Positions 7,770-14,082 of a stretch of 37,689 nt of DNA are shown here, piece after piece (the stretch's first letter is position 1; the number at the start of each line of letters is the position of its first letter). Both the position numbers and the translations under genes were made by a program. The DNA is taken from assembly GCA_964444885.1 (NCBI GenBank), contig CAYUIZ010000017.1:1-37689 (forward strand), in the 5' to 3' direction. The stretch is from CAYRGQ01 sp964444885 (GTDB lineage: Bacteria > Bacteroidota > Bacteroidia > Sphingobacteriales > Sphingobacteriaceae). The notes under the pieces were generated by a model, which made no database searches, was not told where the DNA came from, and worked only from the letters and a program-made list of their open reading frames with translations.

Positions 7770-8816
7770 CTATGCCAGTTGGGGAGCCAATTCCGGCGTG
7801 GGCAATTTGATGGCCTGGCATTCTTTGCCGCTAAGCACGTAGCTTATCCAGTTGGAGAAACTGTATTTTTCACGAATCTCCTGCGGGATGGGCATATACG
7901 GTGCGCGTAAGAAAGCCGCTATATCCGACTGGTTTCGGCCGTCCCACACGAAGATATTATTGGGATGGTAGAAATCGTAGCCCCGCACGTCTGGATTCGT
8001 CGTTATTAGCTTTTTTTCAAACCCAATGGCTTCGAAGGTGCGGAATGAAAGGCCTTTGTGCACATGGTTGGACACGTCGATGAGCACCTTGGTGTTGTAC
8101 GCAAAATGTAGGTTTTGCGCATAAGTCAGCAAATTGTGCGTGGTGTCGAGTTGCCTGAATTTGCGGGGGTCAGAGCCACGGTAGCAAATATGGTGTTTGA
8201 CGTTGAGCCCCAAGGATTGCAGCGTGGTCAGGATATCCTCCACCTCTGCGGCGCGGTCGCGGATATAGGTGCCGAGGTAATACACATCCGAACGGCTGTC
8301 AGGGTCGTAGTGAGGCTGGAACGATTCGGTGTAAAAATTGGTGATGGGGCGCACATTGGCGTGAGCAGCGATGTCGCTCGGATCGAACACGAAGAATTCG
8401 TCAAACCAATCGATATATTTTTTCACGGCCGGAAAACGCCGAAGTCCGTCCCACTGGTATGCGCACACATTATAGGCTATTCGCTTAATTTTGTTAACGA
8501 CTTGCTCACTGTATTGGTCGGGCCTGATCAAAAGGGCATAGTCTGCAAAAGCGACGTCTTCTAGGCGCTTCATCGTAATTTCTTCGACATGTTTGGTGCA
8601 AAGCCGCTGCTTATAGTCGCGCTGGCCCAAGAAGTTCTTATGGAAGAAACTCTCCAGCCGCTGGAAGATATTCTTGTATTTGAAACCGGCCCGGCTGTAG
8701 GATATGCTCACCACGTTAAAGCCCAAGTGCCGCAATTCCTGCTCGATGATTCCTGAAAAATTAAAGTCTGTAGGCGCGCCTAAAACAATCGTTTTTCCCT
8801 CGAAATTCTGTATCAT
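7770..8816 (-). CDS. CgeB-like putative glycosyltransferase
   Basis: A 348-residue protein without signal peptide or membrane segments. The C-terminal region has HVHKGLSFRTFEAIG (about 251-265) followed by KKLITTN, resembling the CgeB-type glycosyltransferase domain in which a short helix binds the donor nucleotide. YYLGTYIRDRAAEVEDIL (179-196) resembles the start of that domain. The N-terminal half, beginning with a beta-strand and TDFNFSGIIEQELRHLGF, looks like a degenerate Rossmann module. The start ATG is at 8816. It lies in the polysaccharide operon between rfbB and a GT4-like gene, 222 bases after rfbB, a larger gap than those upstream. Function as a glycosyltransferase is a family-level inference; substrate unknown. 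Confidence 0.65.
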   Translation of the reverse strand: MIQNFEGKTIVLGAPTDFNFSGIIEQELRHLGFNVVSISYSRAGFKYKNIFQRLESFFHKNFLGQRDYKQRLCTKHVEEITMKRLEDVAFADYALLIRPDQYSEQVVNKIKRIAYNVCAYQWDGLRRFPAVKKYIDWFDEFFVFDPSDIAAHANVRPITNFYTESFQPHYDPDSRSDVYYLGTYIRDRAAEVEDILTTLQSLGLNVKHHICYRGSDPRKFRQLDTTHNLLTYAQNLHFAYNTKVLIDVSNHVHKGLSFRTFEAIGFEKKLITTNPDVRGYDFYHPNNIFVWDGRNQSDIAAFLRAPYMPIPQEIREKYSFSNWISYVLSGKECQAIKLPTPELAPQLA

Positions 8817-9038
8817 GTTGGATCCGTTTTATTCGTTCAGCAAGGAGTTAATTCAGCAGTTTAACGAGATGCCTCATCAATTCGCTACACTTGAGTACCG
8901 GAAACGCTCCAACAAACACGCCAAAAATTAAATATCCTGAAAAAACATTCATCGGGAGTAGCCTGCAGCAACATACGGTGCTATTGGTTGTCAGTGGGTT
9001 AGGGCTGGTTCGTTGGCACCGTAGGGCGATCCGCTGTT

Positions 9039-10094
9039 CTAACGGTCGTCTCTATACTGCTGGGCGTAATATTGCTGATACTGTCCGGAAGTGACCCCTG
9101 CCAGCCACGCTTGGTTGCCCAGGTACCAGTCGACCGTTTTTTCCAACCCTTCCTCAAACTGTAGGCTGGGCTCCCAGCCCAGGTCGTTTTGGAGCTTGGA
9201 CGCGTCGATGGCGTAGCGTAGGTCGTGCCCGGCACGGTCGGTGACGAAGGCGATGAGTTTTTCGGATTCGCCCACTGCACGCCCCAGCTTGCGGTCCATG
9301 ATACGGCACAGCAAACGGATGAGGTCGATGTTGGTCCACTCGTTGTGCCCGCCGATGTTGTAGGTCTGGCCGCTTTCGGACCGGTGAAAAATCAGGTCGA
9401 TGGCCCGCGCGTGGTCCTCTACCCACAGCCAGTCGCGCACGTTCTCGCCTTTGCCATAGATCGGCACCGGCTTGTTGTGCTGTATATTATTGATCGCAAG
9501 CGGAATGAGCTTTTCCGGAAAATGGTGAGAACCGTAATTGTTTGAGCAGTTGGAAATAACGACATCCAGCCCGTAGGTGTCATGGTAGGCCCGCACGAAG
9601 TGGTCTGACGACGCTTTGGACGCCGAGTAGGGCGAGTGCGGATCGTATCGGGTTTCCTCGGTAAACATGCCCGTATCGCCCAGGGCGCCGTACACCTCAT
9701 CGGTGGACACGTGATAAAAGCGTTTGGTGTCGTACTGTCCCGCCCAGTATTCCCGTGCGGCGTTGAGCAGGTTGACCGTGCCCACGACGTTGGTCATCAC
9801 AAATTCAGTAGGATTGCTGATGGAGCGGTCCACATGCGATTCTGCCGCCAGGTGAATGACCGCATCGGGTTGTTCAGCAGCAAATAGGGTATTGATAAAT
9901 CCCCCATCGGTAATATCGCCTTTGACGAACTGATAATTGGGCTTGTCCTCAATGTCTTTGAGGTTTTCCAAGTTGCCCGCATAAGTCAGCTTATCTAAGT
10001 TGATAATGCGGTAGTGGGGATAGGTGTTGACAAAACGCCTGACAACATGCGATCCGATAAACCCCGCACCACCCGTGATAATGATCTTTCTCAT
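9039..10094 (-). CDS. rfbB: dTDP-glucose 4,6-dehydratase
   Basis: Converts dTDP-glucose to dTDP-4-keto-6-deoxyglucose, the entry point to rhamnose and other deoxysugars. The 351-residue short-chain dehydrogenase has the NAD-binding glycine motif GGAGFIGSH (8-16). The diagnostic RmlB triad STDEVYG holds T131, D132 and E133, the dehydration acid/base pair. The catalytic YSASK supplies Y156 and K160. The motif AAESHVDRSI (83-92) separates it from UDP-sugar epimerases. The ATG follows immediately after the stop codon of the unknown 194-aa gene, so the two are probably translationally coupled. The partner genes rfbA, rfbC and rfbD are not in the window, so the final sugar cannot be predicted from here. 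Confidence 0.95.
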   Translation of the reverse strand: MRKIIITGGAGFIGSHVVRRFVNTYPHYRIINLDKLTYAGNLENLKDIEDKPNYQFVKGDITDGGFINTLFAAEQPDAVIHLAAESHVDRSISNPTEFVMTNVVGTVNLLNAAREYWAGQYDTKRFYHVSTDEVYGALGDTGMFTEETRYDPHSPYSASKASSDHFVRAYHDTYGLDVVISNCSNNYGSHHFPEKLIPLAINNIQHNKPVPIYGKGENVRDWLWVEDHARAIDLIFHRSESGQTYNIGGHNEWTNIDLIRLLCRIMDRKLGRAVGESEKLIAFVTDRAGHDLRYAIDASKLQNDLGWEPSLQFEEGLEKTVDWYLGNQAWLAGVTSGQYQQYYAQQYRDDR

Positions 10095-10679
10095 TTAGTC
10101 TATTTCTTTGGGCAGGCCCAATGCCTGCATATATGACGCCATGCCTGAGCCATGGGCAAAGGCCAGTGCCGTATTTAACTCGTCCCGAAACTCGAACTGC
10201 AAGTCCTCATGCAACTTCGCATATTTGCCTAGGATATATTTGAGCCGCCCGCTTTGGTACTCCAGCAACTTGCGGTTCTGCCCATAAGGCGAGGCCCCGA
10301 ACAAGCGTCCAAAATGCAAAAAACTTTGCGATACCAGAAACAGCCGAAGGTGTACATCGCTCATTTTGTCTTTCGTGATGGTGACATGTTCATTGATGAT
10401 GCCGCTGGCGTACCGCAACTCGCCCGCCAGCAGGTGCGCGTTGCGGTGTTCATTAACGGGGCGGATATAACCACGGAGCCGCTCGAATAATTGTTCGAGT
10501 TGGCGATGTACCGAAGCGATTCGCTCTTCCAGGTCGGTTTCGTCCTCCAGGAGCTGGAACCGCAGCTGCTTCATCAGCATCCGGTCTTTGCCTACCAGCC
10601 GCACCAGCAATTTTTCCTTCTCGTTGGGCGGAAGAGAAAGCACGGCTTTTTTGAGTTCGGGATCCTTATGGAGCGACAT
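10095..10679 (-). CDS. Conserved protein of unknown function between galE and rfbB
   Basis: A 194-residue soluble, charged and mostly helical protein that I cannot assign to a functional family. It opens with a Lys/Glu-rich segment (KDPELKKAVLSLPPNEKEKLL) and then LVGKDRMLMKQLRFQLLEDE, followed by a likely amphipathic coiled helix around 48-70. The central part (about 75-150) has alternating helices with RLFLVSQSFLHFG and KLLEYQSGRLKYILGKYAKL. There is no signal peptide, membrane segment or recognisable catalytic motif. Its ATG lies 3 bases after the galE stop and its stop abuts the rfbB ATG, so it is embedded in the operon. I recall similar unannotated proteins in Pedobacter-type genomes. 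A link to sugar metabolism is inferred from position only. Confidence 0.75.
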   Translation of the reverse strand: MSLHKDPELKKAVLSLPPNEKEKLLVRLVGKDRMLMKQLRFQLLEDETDLEERIASVHRQLEQLFERLRGYIRPVNEHRNAHLLAGELRYASGIINEHVTITKDKMSDVHLRLFLVSQSFLHFGRLFGASPYGQNRKLLEYQSGRLKYILGKYAKLHEDLQFEFRDELNTALAFAHGSGMASYMQALGLPKEID

Positions 10680-10682
10680 GTT

Positions 10683-11717
10683 TTACTCCGACGCTAAAGG
10701 GTTGTCTTGGAGGTATTGTTCCCATTGCCAGGCCGAGCGCATCATTTCCTCGATGCCGCGTTCGGCTTTCCAGCCCAGTTGCGCGGCAGACTTGGACACG
10801 TCGCCCCATACTTTCTCGATGTCGCCCGCCCTGCGTTCGCCGATTTGGTAATTGAGTTTGACGCCTGTGGCCGCTTCAAATGCGCGGATTACCTCCAATA
10901 CCGAATTCCCCCGGCCTGTACCCACATTAAATACGTCATAGTTTCCTGCCGGATTGCCGTTCTCGAGGAGCCGGATGGCCGCCACGTGGGCTTTGGCCAA
11001 ATCCACGACGTGGATATAGTCGCGTATGGCAGAGCCGTCCGGTGTATCGTAGTCGCTGCCATAGACCGTGATGGGGCCACGCTTGCCGATCGCCGATTGT
11101 GTGATGAACGGAACCAGGTTTTGGGGTACCCCGATTGGCAATTCGCCAATCAGCGCGCTGGCATGTGCGCCCACCGGGTTAAAATAGCGGAGCGAGATCA
11201 TGTTGTAATTGGGGAACGCGCCGGCAGTTTCGGACAGGATCTCCTCAGCAATCTGCTTCGTGTTGCCGTAGGGCGATTCGGCCTGCTTAACGGGCGCCGC
11301 TTCCGTCACGGGGAGCACGTCGGGTTGACCGTACACCGTGCAGCTCGACGAAAAAACAAAGTTGACCGGACGCCCCGCGTAGGCGTTGAGCAGGTTGATG
11401 AGCGAATAGAAATTGTTGTGGTAGTACTTCAGCGGTTGCGCGACGGATTCGCCGACGGCCTTGTAGGCCGCGAAGTGGATGACGCCTGAAATATCAGGAT
11501 GTCGCGCTACGAATTCCCTGACGAGGCGCTCGTCGGCCAGGTCAAACTGGTGGAATTCGGGCTCAATACCGGATATCCTGGCGATTTGCTTCAGCACGCC
11601 CGCCGATGAATTTGATAAATTGTCGACAATGATGGGCGTATAGCCCGCTTCTTGTAGTTCCACGACGGTGTGTGATCCGATGTAGCCAGTGCCACCTGTC
11701 ACGAGTATTTTGCTCAT
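10683..11717 (-). CDS. galE: UDP-glucose 4-epimerase
   Basis: Interconverts UDP-glucose and UDP-galactose with bound NAD. The 344 residues show the Rossmann motif GGTGYIGSH (8-16), FSSSCTVYG with catalytic S124/S125, and YGNTK giving Y150 and K154. HFAAYKAVGES (81-91) is characteristic of GalE rather than of the dTDP-glucose dehydratase next door. The start codon at 11717 follows directly on the stop codon of the UDP-xylose synthase gene with no intervening base, indicating coupled translation. In this operon it would supply UDP-galactose (or a related sugar) for the two downstream glycosyltransferases. The N-acetylated substrate form is possible and cannot be excluded from sequence alone. 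Confidence 0.95.
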   Translation of the reverse strand: MSKILVTGGTGYIGSHTVVELQEAGYTPIIVDNLSNSSAGVLKQIARISGIEPEFHQFDLADERLVREFVARHPDISGVIHFAAYKAVGESVAQPLKYYHNNFYSLINLLNAYAGRPVNFVFSSSCTVYGQPDVLPVTEAAPVKQAESPYGNTKQIAEEILSETAGAFPNYNMISLRYFNPVGAHASALIGELPIGVPQNLVPFITQSAIGKRGPITVYGSDYDTPDGSAIRDYIHVVDLAKAHVAAIRLLENGNPAGNYDVFNVGTGRGNSVLEVIRAFEAATGVKLNYQIGERRAGDIEKVWGDVSKSAAQLGWKAERGIEEMMRSAWQWEQYLQDNPLASE

Positions 11718-12701
11718 TTATTTGTTGTTGTAATACGTAAAATCCTTGTGCTTGATTTCCTGCACAGGCAGGGACTTGAAATATTCGTACGTTATCCGCA
11801 GGCCTTCCTCCCGGCCTACTTTGGCTTCCCAGCCGAGCAGGGCTTTGGCTTTGGTCGTGTCTGGCCGGCGTTGCTTAGGGTCATCCACGGGTAGGTCGGT
11901 GTAGACCAATTTCTGGTTTGTGCCGGTAAGTTTGATGATTTCCTCGCCAAACTGCTTGATCGTTATTTCATCGGGATTGCCAATGTTTACCGGGTAGGGG
12001 TAGTCGCTGTGCAATAGCCGGAAAATACCTTCTACTTGATCATCCACATAGCAAAAGGAGCGGGTTTGGGATCCGTCGCCAAAAACGGTCAGGTCCTCGC
12101 CACGTAGGGCTTGCCCCACGAATGCCGGTAGTACGCGGCCGTCGTTGAGGCGCATGCGCGGTCCGTAGGTATTAAAAATGCGGACGATGCGGGTTTCTAA
12201 GCCGTGGAACGTGTGGTACGCCATGGTCATCGCTTCTTGGAAGCGCTTTGCCTCGTCGTACACACCACGCGGACCTACGGGATTGACATTGCCCCAATAC
12301 TCTTCCGGTTGGGGGCTCACGGTGGGGTCGCCATAGACTTCGGATGTCGAGGCCACCAGAATGCGTGAGCCCTTGGCCCGGGCTAGGCCGAGTAGGTTGT
12401 GCGTGCCCAAAGAGCCTACTTTGAGCGTTTGTATGGGTATTTTGAGATAATCGATGGGGCTGGCGGGAGAGGCGAAATGGAGAATGTAATCCAATTTGCC
12501 CGGCACGAATACGAAGGTGGAAACATCATGGCGGTAAAACTCAAAGTTCTCCAGCTTAAAGAGATGTTCAATATTACGCAGATCGCCGGTGATGAGGTTG
12601 TCCATCCCGATGACGTGGTAGTCTTCCTTGATGAATCTGTCGCAGAGGTGGGATCCCAAAAATCCAGCCGCGCCAGTAATGAGAATGCGTTTTCGTGACA
12701 T
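11718..12701 (-). CDS. uxs: UDP-glucuronate decarboxylase (UDP-xylose synthase)
   Basis: Oxidises and decarboxylates UDP-glucuronic acid to UDP-xylose using bound NAD. The 327 residues carry GAAGFLGSHL (10-19), HFASPASPIDY (75-85), STSEVYGDP with E121, and YDEAK with Y148 and K152; the combination of TSE and YDEAK is diagnostic of UXS-type enzymes as opposed to epimerases. FNTYGPRM and RSFCYVDD are further family blocks. It is the first gene of the polysaccharide operon, preceded by a promoter at 12874-12881 and an untranslated leader of roughly 165 bases. No UDP-glucose dehydrogenase, which would make its substrate, is in the window. Confidence 0.93.
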   Translation of the reverse strand: MSRKRILITGAAGFLGSHLCDRFIKEDYHVIGMDNLITGDLRNIEHLFKLENFEFYRHDVSTFVFVPGKLDYILHFASPASPIDYLKIPIQTLKVGSLGTHNLLGLARAKGSRILVASTSEVYGDPTVSPQPEEYWGNVNPVGPRGVYDEAKRFQEAMTMAYHTFHGLETRIVRIFNTYGPRMRLNDGRVLPAFVGQALRGEDLTVFGDGSQTRSFCYVDDQVEGIFRLLHSDYPYPVNIGNPDEITIKQFGEEIIKLTGTNQKLVYTDLPVDDPKQRRPDTTKAKALLGWEAKVGREEGLRITYEYFKSLPVQEIKHKDFTYYNNK

Positions 12702-12873
12702 GTTAGTATTGTTAGGTTAAGTTAAGTGCTTCTCACGCAGAGCTGTCCGTGCGCGACTCGTATCGTGCGCCCGTGCAACAACCGAACAACGCGTCAGGAC
12801 GGGCGTGTAGGCCGTTTTCGGGCAAGGCTGGCCCTGCCGAGGTAGTTGCGCGCGCTGTTTTTAGCCTGCTCGG

Positions 12874-12905
12874 CAAACTTACGCAAAAATGACTGCGAAA
12901 TGCAA
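12874..12905 (-). promoter_or_regulatory. Promoter of the polysaccharide operon
   Basis: Read on the minus strand, TAAGTTTG (12881-12874) matches TAnnTTTG, and a TTG (12905-12903) lies 21 bases upstream, near the usual -33 spacing. Transcription should begin near 12868, leaving a leader of about 165 bases before the uxs ATG. The leader holds a hairpin of GGCAGGGC with GCCTTGCC (minus strand, around 12824-12841). Confidence 0.55.
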
Positions 12906-12959
12906 GGCCGTCGCGTAAAAAACGGAAGAAGAAAAGAGGTAACTGTTTGCGATACGTGC

Positions 12960-13865
12960 CTAGCTAACCGTTTCGCCACCCGCAGGTTGCATGTCGAAAA
13001 GGTGCTTTTCCGCGTGGTAGGACGAGCGCACCAGCGGACCGCTCTCTACATAGTTGAAACCCATTTCCAGGCCTATCTCTTGGTAGCGCTTGAATTGTTG
13101 GGGTGTCACCCATTCCACCACGGGGTGGTGCGCCTTGGTAGGCTGCAGGTACTGGCCCAGGGTGAGGACGTGGACGCCCGCTGCGCGAAGGTCCGTCATC
13201 GCCTCGATGACGTCGGCTTCGGTTTCGCCAAAACCCAGCATAATTCCGGATTTGGTGCGTAGGCCAGCGGCGGATATCCGGCGTAGGCATTCTAAGCTGC
13301 GGTCATATTTCGCTTGGATACGTACTTCGCGGGTCAGGCGGCGTACGGTTTCCAGGTTGTGGGACACGACTTCGGGTCGCACCGCAATCACGCGATCGAG
13401 GTTTTCCCATTGCCCTTTGAAGTCAGGAATCAATGTTTCGAGGGTCGTGCCGGGGCTCTCCCGCCGAATAGCGTTGACTGTCTCCGCCCAGATGATTGAC
13501 CCACCGTCTTTCAGGTCGTCGCGGTCCACGGACGTAATCACGCAGTGCTTTACTTCCATCAATTTCACGGAATGGGCTACGCGCGCAGGTTCGTCCCAGT
13601 CCACCGCGAGCGGCCGGCCGGTGGCTACGGCGCAAAACGAGCAGGAACGGGTGCAGATATTACCCAAAATCATGAACGTAGCGGTGCCCGCACCCCAGCA
13701 TTCGCCCATATTCGGGCAGTTGCCACTCTCGCAGATCGTATGGAGCCGATGCTCGTCTACAAGACTGCGGACATGCCTGTACTCTTTTCCTACGGGCAAT
13801 TTGACACGAAGCCAGTCGGGCTTGCGCTGCATCTGGTTGGCGGGAATAACCGGTAGTTCAATCAT
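12960..13865 (-). CDS. lipA: Lipoyl synthase
   Basis: Radical SAM enzyme that inserts two sulfurs into octanoyl groups on E2 and GcvH proteins. Of 301 residues, C45, C50 and C56 (CESGNCPNMGEC) bind the auxiliary sacrificial iron-sulfur cluster, and C71, C75 and C78 (CTRSCSFC) bind the radical SAM cluster. The C-terminal RSSYHAE contains the serine ligand of the auxiliary cluster. The N-terminus MIELPV followed by RKPDWLRVKLP agrees with Bacteroidota homologues as I recall them, which supports the ATG at 13865. The promoter -7 box ends only 4 bases from this ATG, so the mRNA may be leaderless. It is divergent from the GH20 gene. LipB is not in the window. Its substrate domains are in the E2 protein encoded at 1019-2665. 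Confidence 0.97.
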   Translation of the reverse strand: MIELPVIPANQMQRKPDWLRVKLPVGKEYRHVRSLVDEHRLHTICESGNCPNMGECWGAGTATFMILGNICTRSCSFCAVATGRPLAVDWDEPARVAHSVKLMEVKHCVITSVDRDDLKDGGSIIWAETVNAIRRESPGTTLETLIPDFKGQWENLDRVIAVRPEVVSHNLETVRRLTREVRIQAKYDRSLECLRRISAAGLRTKSGIMLGFGETEADVIEAMTDLRAAGVHVLTLGQYLQPTKAHHPVVEWVTPQQFKRYQEIGLEMGFNYVESGPLVRSSYHAEKHLFDMQPAGGETVS

Positions 13866-13869
13866 ACGA

Positions 13870-13877
13870 CAAAGTTA
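13870..13877 (-). promoter_or_regulatory. -7 promoter element (TAACTTTG) abutting the lipA start codon
   Basis: On the minus strand TAACTTTG (13877-13870) is separated from the ATG (13865-13863) by four bases, so the expected transcription start falls on or next to the start codon. A CAA/TTG pair at 13890-13892 is too close to be a normal -33 box. Confidence 0.5.
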
Positions 13878-14023
13878 GGGATTAATATTCAAACTTGGGC
13901 GGTGGGGTTTGTTAGGTGAATATCAAAATATGGAGAGGAGCTGGTGTTTTTCGGCGAAATACGTGCACGCCGAAGGGCTGCGCCGTTCATCGCGTATTCG
14001 TTACATGACGCGCTGTCGGCCTG

Positions 14024-14054
14024 TTGGTTATGCGCCGGATATTACCTATTTTTG
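14024..14054 (+). promoter_or_regulatory. Promoter of the GH20 hexosaminidase gene
   Basis: TTG at 14024-14026, a 20-base spacer and TATTTTTG at 14047-14054 form a good Bacteroidota promoter. The predicted transcript starts near 14060, about 23 bases before the ATG at 14083. Confidence 0.65.
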
Positions 14055-14082
14055 TTAAGTTACAGCTCAAACCGGCCATGCT

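Noticed and set aside
10707..11489. 260-residue plus-strand frame opposite galE
   Set aside because: Antisense to an intact epimerase gene; no recognisable protein family.
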